From assembly GCF_900564145.1 (NCBI RefSeq), contig NZ_UOOB01000001.1, positions 3,660,754-3,724,753 of the forward strand: a stretch of 64,000 nucleotides of DNA, written 5' to 3'. Positions 26,319 through 35,644 of the stretch are shown piece by piece (the first letter of the stretch is position 1; each line of letters begins with the position of its first letter). The notes beneath the pieces were generated by a model. That model saw only the letters and a program-made list of their open reading frames with translations, was not told the DNA's origin and searched no databases. Origin of the DNA: Comamonas sp. lk. Lineage in GTDB: Bacteria; Pseudomonadota; Gammaproteobacteria; Burkholderiales; Burkholderiaceae_C. The position numbers and the translations under genes are program-made.

Positions 26319-26432
26319 CGGCGCCTGCCAATAAACGCCGCATAGCCAAGTCCTGCTTTTGCCGTAGATCTGCCGCCACGGCACTACGCACCTCCTGCAA
26401 GCCAGCCATTGTGTGCGCACACACAACATCCT

Positions 26433-28643
26433 ATGGCCAACCAACACCTCCCATCTCATTGCGCTTTCCGCTTGAGCTGCGCAGCCGCCGCTGTCGCCGC
26501 CGTCATTGGCAGCTTTGCCAGCCCCGTTCATGCACAGGCCAGCGCCACGCCTGACGTCGCGCTGGACTCGGTCACCGTCACCGGCAACTGGCTGGACGGC
26601 GACACGCCCAATGCCGAAAAAGTGCTGGAACATCCAGGCGCCCGCACCATCGTCGAGCGCGAGCGGATTCAAGAAAGCGGCGCCACCACGCTGCGCGAAG
26701 CGCTGCGTCTGGTGCCGGGCGTGCAGGTGCAGGACAGCAACGGCACGGGCGGCAGCGATATCTCGCTGAACCTGAGCGTGCGCGGCCTGACGGCACGTCT
26801 GTCGCCACGCTCCTATGTGCTGCAGGACGGCATCCCCGTCTCCTATGCACCTTACGGCCAGCCTCAGCTGTCGCTGGCGCCGGTGGCGCTGGGCAATCTG
26901 GACTCCATCGATGTGGTGCGCGGCGCAGGTTCGGTGCGCTACGGCCCGCAGAACGTGGGCGGCATCATCAACTTCACAACGCGCGCCATTCCCAAGACGT
27001 TTGCGGCCGAAGCATCGATTGGCACCGAAATCTACGGCCACAGCGGCAACACCAAGACCAGCCCCAGCCTGTTTGTGGGCGGCACCAATGAAGCCGGCCT
27101 GGGCCTGGCGCTGCTGTACTCGGGCACGCACGGCAAGGGCTGGCGCAGCAGCAACGACAAGACCGATGTCGACGATTTGCTGATCAAGGGCAGCTACCAG
27201 CTCAGCAGCAAAAGCAGCCTGTCCGCTTCGCTGCACCACTTCGAGGGCAAGGGCCAGATGCCTGGCGGCCTGACTTCGGCCCAGTACGCCGCCGATCCGT
27301 TTCAGAGCACACGCAACTACGACCAGTTCACCGGCCGCCGCACCGACGGCTCGCTCAAGTACAGCTACAAGGACGGCCGCGACAACTTCGAAGTGCTCAG
27401 CTATTACGTGGACTCCTTTCGCGGCAGCTACATCGAGCGCGACGCCACCGGCGCCAATGCCGGCAAGCGCAGCCTGACGGCCGCGCCGCGCAACTACAGC
27501 TACTACGGCGTGGAACCCCGCTACTCGCGTATTTTCGAGACCGGCTCCGTGATCCAGGAAGTCAGCGTGGGCTACCGCTACCTGAAGGAGAAAAGCTCCG
27601 AGACGGCGCTGGCCACCTCCGGCTTCTATGTGCCGGGCCAGGTCAATGCCATGGCGCTGCCGCTGAACGTCACCCAGACCAGCCAGGGCGGCACCACGGC
27701 CAATGCTTTCTACATCGACAACCGTATCGACGTGGGCAACTGGACCATCACGCCCGGCGTGCGCTACGAACGCATACGCAGCTTCAACAATGTGGTGGAC
27801 TACAAGGGCGCGACGGCTGCCGCCATCTACCCGAGCGCTGCTGCCAACGAGTGGCTGCCCACGCTGTCGGTGCTCTACCGCGTCAACAGTCAGTGGTCGG
27901 TATTCGCCAACGCCGGCAAGTCCTTCGGTCCGCAGCAGTATGCGCAACTGGCCCAGTCGTCCAACAACCAGCTCTACCCCGAGTCGGCCAAGACCTATGA
28001 GCTGGGCACGCACTACAAGAGCGATACCTGGAATGGCGAGCTGACGCTGTTCAATATCGACTTCGACAAGGAACTGTTCCTGGATCGCCCCGGCGACGGC
28101 ACGGGCAACGGCATCTGGACCGACCTGGGCGCCACCCGCCATCGCGGCCTGGAATCGGCGCTGCGCTACGACTTCGGCAAGAGCTACGCCGCGCTCAAGG
28201 GTCTGTCGCTGGGCATGACCTACACCTTCACCCAGGCCACCAGCCAGGCCGGTCCGTTTGCCGGACGCGATCTGCCGCTGTACGCACGCCATACCGCCGC
28301 GCTGTCGGCACGTTACGCGGTCGAACGCTGGACCTTCAATGCCGAGCTGAACGCCCAGTCCAAGCAGCGCTCTCCCGGCACGCCCGGCACCAGCGGCAAG
28401 CCCAACCCCTATGTCACGCAGGAAGATGGCAACGGCAATCTGGGCGACATCCCCGGCTTCGCCCTGCTGGGCCTGCGCACCAGCTATCAGGCAGGCAAGG
28501 AGCTGAACAATCTGCGCCTGACCGTGGGCGTGAAGAATGTGCTGGATCGTCGCTACTTCACCCGCTCCACCGACAACAACGGCGGCGGCAAGTATGTGGG
28601 CATGCCGCGCACCGTGTATCTGCAGGCCTCGCTGCCTTTCTAA
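26433..28643 (+). CDS. TonB-dependent outer-membrane receptor (FecA-like, ferric siderophore)
   Basis: A 736-residue outer-membrane receptor. A signal peptide (about 1-35, ending VHAQA) precedes a TonB-box-like segment, the plug domain (about 50-165: ALRLVPGVQVQDS, SVRGLTARLSPRSYVLQDGIP, VRGAGSVRYGPQNVGGIINF, given by key residues) and a 22-strand barrel ending in the expected aromatic residue (ASLPF). There is no N-terminal STN signalling domain, so it does not signal to a FecR-type regulator. A Fur-like site upstream and a PepSY membrane protein downstream point to iron-regulated siderophore uptake. A perfect palindrome TGTGTGCGCACACA sits 10 bases before the ATG. Confidence 0.9.
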   Translation: MANQHLPSHCAFRLSCAAAAVAAVIGSFASPVHAQASATPDVALDSVTVTGNWLDGDTPNAEKVLEHPGARTIVERERIQESGATTLREALRLVPGVQVQDSNGTGGSDISLNLSVRGLTARLSPRSYVLQDGIPVSYAPYGQPQLSLAPVALGNLDSIDVVRGAGSVRYGPQNVGGIINFTTRAIPKTFAAEASIGTEIYGHSGNTKTSPSLFVGGTNEAGLGLALLYSGTHGKGWRSSNDKTDVDDLLIKGSYQLSSKSSLSASLHHFEGKGQMPGGLTSAQYAADPFQSTRNYDQFTGRRTDGSLKYSYKDGRDNFEVLSYYVDSFRGSYIERDATGANAGKRSLTAAPRNYSYYGVEPRYSRIFETGSVIQEVSVGYRYLKEKSSETALATSGFYVPGQVNAMALPLNVTQTSQGGTTANAFYIDNRIDVGNWTITPGVRYERIRSFNNVVDYKGATAAAIYPSAAANEWLPTLSVLYRVNSQWSVFANAGKSFGPQQYAQLAQSSNNQLYPESAKTYELGTHYKSDTWNGELTLFNIDFDKELFLDRPGDGTGNGIWTDLGATRHRGLESALRYDFGKSYAALKGLSLGMTYTFTQATSQAGPFAGRDLPLYARHTAALSARYAVERWTFNAELNAQSKQRSPGTPGTSGKPNPYVTQEDGNGNLGDIPGFALLGLRTSYQAGKELNNLRLTVGVKNVLDRRYFTRSTDNNGGGKYVGMPRTVYLQASLPF

Positions 28644-28702
28644 GTACCTGCGCCTGCAAGCGGCCCTGAACCGCTTGGCGGCGCGACCATCTCTCTAGTC
28701 CC

Positions 28703-29818
28703 ATGACTTCGCTGCGTTCTCTGTGGCTGCGGCTGCATCGCTGGTTTGCCCTGAGCCTGGGCTGGATTCTGATCCTGGCCGGGCTCACGGGCGCCGTGCT
28801 CATCGCCGCCCAGCCACTCGATCGCTGGGCACATCCCGAACTATTCAAAGCCTCGGCAGCTACGCAGACCGCCACGCAGGCTGCCGCTCTGGCGCCGATT
28901 CTGGAGCAGGCACACCAGGAGTTCGGCGGCAAGGCGACCTTGCGCTTCAAGCTGCCCCAGCAAGCAGGCGACAGCTTGTGGCTCAGGGTTCAGTCGCCAA
29001 GCTGGCGCGGCACCGTCTATCTGAACCCCGTCTCCGGCGAGGAACAAGGCCGCCGTGGCGAGACCGAGGGCTTTGTCAACATCTTGTTCAAGCTGCACAG
29101 CACGCTGCTGCTGGAGACCGACGGCAAAGCCATCCTGGCCTGGACGGCTCTGGCCTATGTCTTGCTTCTGCTGAGCGGCGTCATTCTCTGGTGGCCCAAG
29201 CGCTGGCCTGGCAACTGGCGCATTGTGCTCAACAAGAACCTGATGCGCGCCCTGTTCGATCTGCACCGCATGGGCGGTGTCGTCATGGGCCTGCTGATTG
29301 CCGTCTCGGTCGTCACCGGCGCCTATATGGCCTGGCGACCGCTGGGCGATGTGCTCAATGCGCTCAGCGGCTCCACCGCCGTCAAGGCACCCAAACTGCC
29401 AGCGGATCCATCCGCCGCAGCTCTCGCCCCACCCAGCCTGGACGCCATGCTGGCCAGCGCGCGCGCAGCCATGCCCGACGGCCAGGCCAGCTTTGTGCAG
29501 ATCGCAGCCAATACCAAGCAGGCCATGCGCATACGTTTTCGCATCCCCGGCGAGCCGCATCCCAACGGCATCAGCTCGGTGTGGCTGGACCCTCGCACCG
29601 GCACCGTGCTGGCCGTGCAGCGCTGGCATGAACTCGACACCGGCGCTGCTGCGGTAGCGATTGCCTACCCGCTGCATACCGGTGAGTTGGGCGGGGTGCT
29701 GCTGGAAATCATCACCGCACTGACCGGTCTGGTGCTGGCCGGACTGGGTCTCAGCGGCGTCTGGCTCTGGTGGCAGCGCCGCAAGGCCAGAACTCTGGCC
29801 AGAAGCCGACTGTCCTAG
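28703..29818 (+). CDS. PepSY-associated transmembrane protein
   Basis: A 371-residue inner-membrane protein with four helices: about 15-38 (following the typical LRLHRWFAL start), 145-165, 190-215 and 335-355. The start LWLRLHRW, the LLLSGVILWWPKRW motif and LHRMGGVV are hallmarks of the PepSY TM (PiuB-like) family. Relatives lie beside siderophore receptors and are thought to help release or reduce iron in the periplasm. It starts 59 bases after the receptor stop, with only a weak hairpin between, so the two genes probably form one iron-responsive operon. Confidence 0.87.
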   Translation: MTSLRSLWLRLHRWFALSLGWILILAGLTGAVLIAAQPLDRWAHPELFKASAATQTATQAAALAPILEQAHQEFGGKATLRFKLPQQAGDSLWLRVQSPSWRGTVYLNPVSGEEQGRRGETEGFVNILFKLHSTLLLETDGKAILAWTALAYVLLLLSGVILWWPKRWPGNWRIVLNKNLMRALFDLHRMGGVVMGLLIAVSVVTGAYMAWRPLGDVLNALSGSTAVKAPKLPADPSAAALAPPSLDAMLASARAAMPDGQASFVQIAANTKQAMRIRFRIPGEPHPNGISSVWLDPRTGTVLAVQRWHELDTGAAAVAIAYPLHTGELGGVLLEIITALTGLVLAGLGLSGVWLWWQRRKARTLARSRLS

Positions 29819-29923
29819 CCGACCGCTGACGCGCCCCCGACATTCGAGGCGGCGTCCGCTTGCGTCACGCGGCCAAGCACCTCAGCATCACAATTCCACC
29901 AATGCGCAAGCAAGGAGTACGTG

Positions 29924-30313
29924 ATGGCAATGAATCCCGTGGGCTGGTTCGAGATCTATGTTCAGGACATGCAGCGTGCCAAGGCCTTTTACGAAGCCGT
30001 TCTGAACTACCAGTTGCAGGCGCTGCCCATGCCCGAAGGCGGCGAGCATCCGGATATGGAGATGTGGGCTTTTCCGGGCCAGCCCGACCAGGCCGGCGCA
30101 ACCGGGGCGCTGGTACACATGGCCGGCTGCCCATCCGGAGGCGGCGGCACCATGGTCTATTTTGTCTGCGAAGACTGTGCCGAGCAGGCCGCACGCGTCA
30201 CGCAAAACGGCGGCAGCCTGCAGCGCGAGAAAGTCTCCATAGGCCAATACGGCTTTATTGCCCTGGCAACCGATACCGAGGGCAATATGTTCGGCCTGCA
30301 TTCCATGAAATAG
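29924..30313 (+). CDS. VOC family protein (glyoxalase/bleomycin-resistance fold)
   Basis: A 129-residue protein with the paired beta-alpha-beta-beta-beta units of the vicinal oxygen chelate superfamily: WFEIYVQDMQRAKAFYEAVL at the start and MVYFVCEDCAEQAARV, then FIALATDTEGNMFGLHS in the second half. The family covers glyoxalases, dioxygenases and antibiotic-binding proteins; the reaction here is unknown. AAGGAG six bases upstream supports the ATG at 29924 over the GTG at 29921. It converges on acnA across a shared terminator. Confidence 0.85.
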   Translation: MAMNPVGWFEIYVQDMQRAKAFYEAVLNYQLQALPMPEGGEHPDMEMWAFPGQPDQAGATGALVHMAGCPSGGGGTMVYFVCEDCAEQAARVTQNGGSLQREKVSIGQYGFIALATDTEGNMFGLHSMK

Positions 30314-30330
30314 CCCCGTGCCCAGACGCA

Positions 30331-30363
30331 AAAAAGGCCTGCCGCGCAAGCGAGCAGGCCTTT
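30331..30363. terminator. Bidirectional terminator between the VOC gene and acnA
   Basis: Arms AAAGGCCTGC and GCAGGCCTTT (30333-30342, 30354-30363) around an 11-base loop. The run of A before the left arm supplies T-residues for the minus-strand acnA transcript. Confidence 0.85.
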
Positions 30364-30378
30364 GTCGTTCCAGGAAAC

Positions 30379-33309
30379 TCAGCTTAGCAACTGCCTGAGC
30401 ACATAGGGCAGAATGCCGCCGTGGCGGTAGTAATCCACCTCGATAGGCGTGTCTATGCGCAGCTTGACGGTGACGCTTTTTTTGCTGCCGTCGGCGCGGG
30501 TGATGATCAGCTGTGCATCGCTTTGCGGTGCCAGATCGACGGCAGGAATCACATCGATGAATTCATCGCCCGTCAGGCCCAGCGTCTCCCAGCTGTCATG
30601 ACCCTTGAACTGCAGCGGCAGCACGCCCATGCCCACCAGATTGGAGCGGTGAATACGCTCAAAGCTGCGCGCCACCACGGCCTTGATGCCTAGCAGCTGC
30701 GTGCCCTTGGCCGCCCAGTCCCGGCTGGATCCGGTGCCGTACTCCTCACCCGCCAGCACCACGGTGGCGCGGCCGGCGGCCTGGTACTTCATGGCTGCAT
30801 CGTAGATGGGCAGCTTCTCGGTCTTGCCGTGATCGTCACGGTAGAGAGTGACGCCGCCCTCCTCGCGCGAGCCGTCAGCGCCTGCGGGAATCATCAGATT
30901 CTTGATGCGCACATTGGCAAAAGTGCCGCGCATCATCACCTCATGGTTGCCACGGCGCGAGCCGTAGCTGTTGAAGTCGGCCTTGTGCACACCATGCTCC
31001 AGCAGCCATTTGCCGGCCGGCGAGCTGTCCTTGATGGAGCCTGCCGGCGAGATATGGTCGGTGGTGATGGAGTCTCCGAACAAGGCCATGATGCGGGCGC
31101 CATAAACCGCATTGGGTACCGCATTCGGCGCGGCATCAGACTTGGACTCTTTTTGGCCTGTAGCCTTTTCAGAATCTACGGATGACGCTTTCAATTCGAG
31201 AGCAAAATTCTCGAAGAACGGCGGCTCGGCGATATAAGTGCTCTCGGGCCAGGTATAGATTGCGCCCGTCACACCCTTGATCTTTTCCCAGAGCTTGCCG
31301 GGTTCACTGGCAACCTGCTCGTAATTACTCCTGAAGGCCTTGCCGTTCATGGCGTACTTGAGCAAGGCATGGACTTCCTCGCTGCTGGGCCAGATATCGC
31401 CCAGGTAGATATCGCGGCCTTTCTTGCCCTTGCCCACCGGCTCGGTCATCAAATCCTTGCACACGGTTCCGGCAATCGCATAGGCCACGACCAGGGGCGG
31501 ACTGGCCAGGAAGTTGGCCTTGATGTTGGGGTGTATGCGGGCTTCGAAATTGCGGTTACCCGAGAGCACGGCCGAGCAGACCAGGTTGTTCTGCGTGATG
31601 GAGGCATTGATCTCCGGCGTAAGGTCGCCGGCATTGCCTATGCAGGTGGTGCAGCCGTAGCCGGCGATGGCAAAGCCCAGCTTTTCCAGATAGGGAAGCA
31701 GCCCGGCCTCCGTCAGATAGCGCGTGACCAGCCGCGAGCCAGGCGCCAGCGAGGTCTTGATATGGGGCTTGACCTTGAGACCCGCTTCCACCGCCTTTTT
31801 GGCCAGCAGGCCGGCCGCCAGCATCACGCTGGGGTTGGAGGTGTTGGTGCAGCTGGTAATGGCGGCAATCAGCACATCGCCGTTGCCGATGTCAAAGCTG
31901 GCGCCCTCGCCGGCCTGCGTGCGTGCGTCGGCCGCCACATCGCTGGCTTGCGCCTGCGCCAGCCTGGGTTTGTTGGCGTCCATCTCGATCACATTGCGCG
32001 GCGCGCCCGCTGGCAAAACCTTGGCGTCGGGCGGCAGGGCTTCCATGCCGCCGACCTGCACCAGATAACGCTTTTGCAGCTTTTCGGGCGCCTGGTTGAA
32101 GCCGTTGTCGGCCGCCGGTGCGCTGAACAGCTCACCGAACTTGCCCGCCACATGACCGATCTCGATGCGATCCTGTGGACGCTTGGGGCCGGCCAGGCTG
32201 GGGGCTACCGTGCCCAGATCCAGCGTCACCACATGGGAGTAGTCAATCTCGCCGGCCTTGGGCACGCCAAACAGCTTCTGCGCCTTGAAATAGGCCTCGA
32301 AGGCCTGGATTTCGTTCTTGGTACGGCCCGTGCCCTTGAAGTACTCGATGGTTTTTTCATCGACGGGGAAAAAGCCCATGGTGGCACCGTACTCGGGCGC
32401 CATATTGCCTATGGTGGCGCGATCAGGCAGGGCCAGCGTGCGCGTGCCTTCGCCAAAGAACTCGACAAACTTGCCCACCACTTTTGCCTTGCGCAGGATT
32501 TCCGTGACCGTGAGCACCAGATCGGTGGCCGTCACGCCTTCGCGCAACTGGCCGGTCAGCTCGAAACCCACCACATCAGGCGTCAAGAAGTACACGGGCT
32601 GACCCAGCATGGCTGCTTCGGCCTCGATGCCGCCCACACCCCAGGCCACCACGCCAATGCCGTTGATCATGGTGGTGTGGCTGTCGGTGCCTACCAGGGT
32701 GTCGGGGTAGTACACACCGTCTTTGGTCTTGTGTACGCCGCGTGCCAGATACTCCAGATTGACCTGGTGGACGATGCCGAAGCCGGGAGGCACCACGCCA
32801 AAAGTGTCAAAGGCCTGCATGCCCCATTTCATGAACTGGTAACGCTCCTGATTGCGCTGAAACTCCAGCTTCATGTTCAGATCCAGCGCCTTCTTGGTGC
32901 CGAAGTAATCGACCATGATGGAGTGATCGACCACCAGGTCCACCGGCACCAGCGGCTCGATGGCCTTGGGCTTTTTGCCCAGCTTGGCCGCGACGCTACG
33001 CATGGCAGCCAGGTCGGCCAGCAGCGGCACGCCGGTGAAGTCCTGCAGCACCACGCGCGAGACCACAAAAGGAATTTCATCGCTGCGCTCGGCACTGGGT
33101 TTCCAGCGCGCCAGCTGCGCCACATGTTCCTCGGTGATCTTGTTGCCGTCGCAGTTGCGCAGCACAGACTCCAGAACAATGCGTATGGATACCGGCAGCC
33201 GCTTGATTTCGGGAAACTGCTTGGCCAGGGCGGGCAGGGAATAGAACTGGCCTTTTTTGCCGCTTTCGGTCTCGAAGGACTTCAGGGTTTTGGAATAGGC
33301 GTGACGCAT
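30379..33309 (-). CDS. acnA: Aconitate hydratase AcnA
   Basis: A 976-residue monomeric aconitase of the AcnA/IRP type, interconverting citrate and isocitrate. The [4Fe-4S] ligands are in [11 protein letters not shown] (about residue 465) and [12 protein letters not shown] (about 530); [30 protein letters not shown] and [12 protein letters not shown] line the active site. Length exceeds E. coli AcnA (891) mainly through an insert before [12 protein letters not shown]. The ATG at 33309 (MRHAYSKTL) gives the family start; ATGs at 33324 and 33366 are in frame. In many bacteria AcnA is the stress- and iron-responsive isozyme; acnB is also in this window at 48.3 kb. Confidence 0.95.
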   Translation of the reverse strand: MRHAYSKTLKSFETESGKKGQFYSLPALAKQFPEIKRLPVSIRIVLESVLRNCDGNKITEEHVAQLARWKPSAERSDEIPFVVSRVVLQDFTGVPLLADLAAMRSVAAKLGKKPKAIEPLVPVDLVVDHSIMVDYFGTKKALDLNMKLEFQRNQERYQFMKWGMQAFDTFGVVPPGFGIVHQVNLEYLARGVHKTKDGVYYPDTLVGTDSHTTMINGIGVVAWGVGGIEAEAAMLGQPVYFLTPDVVGFELTGQLREGVTATDLVLTVTEILRKAKVVGKFVEFFGEGTRTLALPDRATIGNMAPEYGATMGFFPVDEKTIEYFKGTGRTKNEIQAFEAYFKAQKLFGVPKAGEIDYSHVVTLDLGTVAPSLAGPKRPQDRIEIGHVAGKFGELFSAPAADNGFNQAPEKLQKRYLVQVGGMEALPPDAKVLPAGAPRNVIEMDANKPRLAQAQASDVAADARTQAGEGASFDIGNGDVLIAAITSCTNTSNPSVMLAAGLLAKKAVEAGLKVKPHIKTSLAPGSRLVTRYLTEAGLLPYLEKLGFAIAGYGCTTCIGNAGDLTPEINASITQNNLVCSAVLSGNRNFEARIHPNIKANFLASPPLVVAYAIAGTVCKDLMTEPVGKGKKGRDIYLGDIWPSSEEVHALLKYAMNGKAFRSNYEQVASEPGKLWEKIKGVTGAIYTWPESTYIAEPPFFENFALELKASSVDSEKATGQKESKSDAAPNAVPNAVYGARIMALFGDSITTDHISPAGSIKDSSPAGKWLLEHGVHKADFNSYGSRRGNHEVMMRGTFANVRIKNLMIPAGADGSREEGGVTLYRDDHGKTEKLPIYDAAMKYQAAGRATVVLAGEEYGTGSSRDWAAKGTQLLGIKAVVARSFERIHRSNLVGMGVLPLQFKGHDSWETLGLTGDEFIDVIPAVDLAPQSDAQLIITRADGSKKSVTVKLRIDTPIEVDYYRHGGILPYVLRQLLS

Positions 33310-33505
33310 CGTGAGGCTCTCCATCGAAAAAATACGGGGATAACTCTGGTGCATTCCATTGTGCACAGTTCATGCCAGCTGCGGTGTGGGAGTCCATGCC
33401 CCATGCAGGCTTAGTCGATAGGAATCAGCTTGCCGAGATTCGATGCAGAGCGCCCGCCAAGCGCCGCCCACTCCTGGGCTCCTGCTATTTATCGAAGAGC
33501 ATAAA

Positions 33506-33537
33506 AGCCAAAGCCCGTCCGGCATGCGGAGCGGGCT
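33506..33537 (-). terminator. Probable terminator of the lipoprotein-sigma-anti-sigma unit
   Basis: Read on the minus strand, AGCCCG and CGGGCT arms enclose a 13-base loop that itself contains a short CCGCATGCCGG-type pairing, followed by TTTGGCTTTT. It lies 27 bases past the anti-sigma stop. Confidence 0.55.
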
Positions 33538-33563
33538 CAGCGGTGCAAGAGCTGGCAACAGTG

Positions 33564-34400
33564 CTAGCTCAGCTGGTGATAAATCGCCTCGGCCAGGACC
33601 TGCAGCCGTTCGCGCGGCATGGCGGCGCTCAAGGCATAGCCTTGCTGCCCGTCTATCCAGTAAAAGCCCTGGGTCGCTCCGTCGCTGGCCCACTGAAAAG
33701 CCACGGGTGCGGCGCTGGCGCCCTGCTTGGACAGCACCGACACATACAGCGTCAAGCGCTGGCCGGCGGCATCCTCGTACATGAACTGGGCACGCGCCTG
33801 GCCGGTTTCGCCGGGCAGCAGACGTCCGCCCATCAGATGAAAACCTTGGGTCTCCAGTACCGGGGGCTTGAGCTGTACGCCCAACCGCTTGGACAGCCAT
33901 TGCACCAGGTGTGCCTGCTGCTGCGCGGCCACCTCGACCGGGTGGCGCTGCTCGGGCACATAGACCGCATGGGCCGCAGCCGCCTCGCGCACAAACATCG
34001 GCAGCTGCATGGATTTCACCGTCTGCACCGAGCCCCCTGCGGCACCGGCCTGCGCCAGGGCCGCCCGCTGGTGGCCCATATTGGCCGCGCCATAACCCAG
34101 GCCAAGGCCCACGCTCAACATCAGCCCTGCCGCCAGGGCATGGGGCCAACGCCATTGCACGGGCGCACGCCGCAGCGCGCGCTGCAACTGCAGCGGCACG
34201 GGTTCATCCAGCACCTGGGCATGCAGGGCCTGCAAGCCGGCATTCTGGGCCTGCAAGGCAGCCATGCGCGCCGCTTCATCGGGGTGTTCGGCCAGCCATT
34301 GCGCCACGGCGGCGGCGCTTTCGGGCACCAGCTCGCCATCCATCCAGGCATGCAGCATGGATTCATCGGGGTGGTGACTTGACATGGATTGCTCTTTCAT
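33564..34400 (-). CDS. Membrane-anchored anti-sigma factor
   Basis: A 278-residue protein with a short cytoplasmic anti-sigma region (HPDESMLHAWMDGELVPE, AQWLAEHPDEAARM: key residues typical of zinc-less anti-sigma domains), one membrane helix at about 85-103 (ALAAGLMLSVGLGLGYG) and a periplasmic domain of about 170 residues. Family members bind and restrain the adjacent ECF sigma factor. Its ATG at 34400 overlaps the sigma stop as ATGA; an ATG at 34385 is a weaker alternative. The RskA-like factor at 19.8 kb has the same layout but little evident sequence similarity. Confidence 0.85.
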   Translation of the reverse strand: MKEQSMSSHHPDESMLHAWMDGELVPESAAAVAQWLAEHPDEAARMAALQAQNAGLQALHAQVLDEPVPLQLQRALRRAPVQWRWPHALAAGLMLSVGLGLGYGAANMGHQRAALAQAGAAGGSVQTVKSMQLPMFVREAAAAHAVYVPEQRHPVEVAAQQQAHLVQWLSKRLGVQLKPPVLETQGFHLMGGRLLPGETGQARAQFMYEDAAGQRLTLYVSVLSKQGASAAPVAFQWASDGATQGFYWIDGQQGYALSAAMPRERLQVLAEAIYHQLS

Positions 34401-34924
34401 TTGACTGCCCTCAGCACGCTCGCAACAGGTCTTTCTCCTTCCATCAGGCGCCGCAATTGCTCACGCGCCCGCGACAGGCGGGACATCACAGTACCTACCG
34501 GCACGCCCAGCAGCTGCGCCGTCTCGGCATAACTGAGCTGCTCCATCCCCACCAACAACAGCACTTCACGGGCCTGCGGCGCCAGCAGGGTCAGCGCACG
34601 CTGCAGATCCAGCTGCAGCCCCATCTTGGCCGTGGGGTCGTAGCTGGGGTCCATGCCCTCATCGAGCTCCACCGTGCGATGGCGCGCCGTCTGCTGCCAC
34701 TGATTGGCAAAGAGGTTGTGCATCAGGGTCAGCAGCCAGCTGCGCAAGGCTTTCTGGGCCTCGTCTGCGGATGCGGCGACGGGCGGCCGCCACAGCGCCC
34801 ATTTCTGGCAGGCACGCTCCAGCGTGTCCTGCACCAGATCATCCGCCTGGGCAGCATCGCCCACCAGCGCACGCGCATAGCGGCGCAGGCGCGGGATATG
34901 GACGATGGCGGCGTCTATGTTCAC
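34397..34924 (-). CDS. ECF sigma-70 factor
   Basis: A 175-residue ECF sigma factor. Region 2 is seen in LRRYARALVGDAAQADDLVQDTLERA and region 4 in LSYAETAQLLGVPVGTVMSRLSRAREQLRRL (quoted by key residues: DDLVQDT, GVPVGTVMSRL). The GTG at 34924 follows directly on the lipoprotein stop, with no spare base, so translation is coupled. Operon order is lipoprotein, sigma, anti-sigma, then a hairpin. A candidate autoregulated promoter lies upstream of the lipoprotein. Confidence 0.9.
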   Translation of the reverse strand: MNIDAAIVHIPRLRRYARALVGDAAQADDLVQDTLERACQKWALWRPPVAASADEAQKALRSWLLTLMHNLFANQWQQTARHRTVELDEGMDPSYDPTAKMGLQLDLQRALTLLAPQAREVLLLVGMEQLSYAETAQLLGVPVGTVMSRLSRAREQLRRLMEGERPVASVLRAVK

Positions 34925-35314
34925 TCAGGGCTTGGCGGTATGCCAGCTGTTGTTGAGGAAGCCGTCACCGGTCTTGTCGCCGGGCTTGGCATCCTTGGCC
35001 CAGAAGTACAGCGGACGGCCTTTGTACGCCCATTGCTTGCTGCCGTCGTCTCGCGTCACCACGCTCCAGTCGCCCATGGCGCCCGCCGTTGCAGGAGCCA
35101 TCAGCGGCGGCCAGTTGGTGGCGCAGCCGCCGTTGCAAACGCTTTTGCCGGAACCGGCGGCATCCTTGTCAAAGACATAAAGCGTCATCTGGTTGGGGCC
35201 GACCAACGCGCCGTTCATGACGGTGGCCGGGGATTGCGCCGGTGTGACGGAGGCTGTGGAACATGCCGCCAGCAGGGCTGCGGAAAAAATCGTCAGGGAA
35301 GCGATACGTAGCAT
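34925..35314 (-). CDS. COG4315-type secreted lipoprotein
   Basis: A 129-residue lipoprotein: signal peptide with lipobox LLAACST (about residues 14-20), then two copies of the 'secreted repeat of unknown function': LYVFDKDAAGSGKSVCNGGCATNWPP, whose Cys pair is conserved, and WAYKGRPLYFWAKDAKPGD. Function is unknown; such proteins commonly precede ECF sigma/anti-sigma genes. AAGGAG seven bases upstream supports the ATG at 35314. It heads the operon and is a plausible target of, or sensor for, the sigma factor. Confidence 0.88.
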   Translation of the reverse strand: MLRIASLTIFSAALLAACSTASVTPAQSPATVMNGALVGPNQMTLYVFDKDAAGSGKSVCNGGCATNWPPLMAPATAGAMGDWSVVTRDDGSKQWAYKGRPLYFWAKDAKPGDKTGDGFLNNSWHTAKP

Positions 35315-35342
35315 GAAGTCTCTCCTTGGGGTTGACTTGCGG

Positions 35343-35370
35343 TAAACAGTCCTGAACGCGGTTTTATTCC
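35343..35370 (-). promoter_or_regulatory. Candidate ECF-type promoter for the lipoprotein-sigma operon
   Basis: On the minus strand GGAATA is followed, after 16 bases, by TGTTTA, about 29 bases before the lipoprotein ATG. GGAA-type -35 elements are typical of ECF sigma factors, but no second copy is available here to test it. Confidence 0.3.
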
Positions 35371-35532
35371 ATCTTTTTTTCAAATTGTGGTGGCGTGGCG
35401 ATTTGGCCCATGCCGCCAGCGGCAGGCACTGCAGAGATAACCTGCGTCTGAAGCAGGTCAACGCGGCCCCCCAGAGGCCCGCAGCGATTGCGTGCGAAAA
35501 ACACATTCAATCTGCCTCAAGCCCTGAATACA

Positions 35533-35562
35533 TAAGCGCCAGCAGCTATCAATTTGATTGCT
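35533..35562 (-). repeat. Dispersed intergenic repeat copy
   Basis: The complement contains CAATCAAATTGATAGC then TGCTGGCGCTTATG, matching the copy at 39281-39303 and one arm at 11451-11474. Confidence 0.65.
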
Positions 35563-35567
35563 TCCAT

Positions 35568-35601
35568 GAAAAAAGCCCGCACAAGCATTGCACGGGCTTT
35601 T
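35568..35601 (-). terminator. Terminator of the catabolic cluster
   Basis: Arms AAAAGCCCG (35571-35579) and CGGGCTTTT (35593-35601); on the minus strand the hairpin is followed by a run of T, ending the CoA-transferase transcript. Confidence 0.85.
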
Positions 35602-35644
35602 CGGGGGCAGGTCAATGCTGCATCAAGCGGGCATCAAAGCGCCT

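Larger units (their letters stand above)
35315..35644. other. Intergenic region with promoter, repeat copy and terminator
   Basis: These 330 bases hold the candidate ECF promoter (35343-35370), a copy of the dispersed repeat (35533-35562) and the terminator of the CoA-transferase gene (35568-35601). No gene was seen in the rest. Confidence 0.6.

Noticed and set aside
26229..28292. 687-codon minus-strand frame opposite the TonB-dependent receptor
   Set aside because: Shadow frame; the receptor strand has a signal peptide, plug motifs and a proper barrel end.
31369..33414. 681-codon plus-strand frame opposite acnA
   Set aside because: Shadow of acnA with Gly/His-rich composition and no domain.
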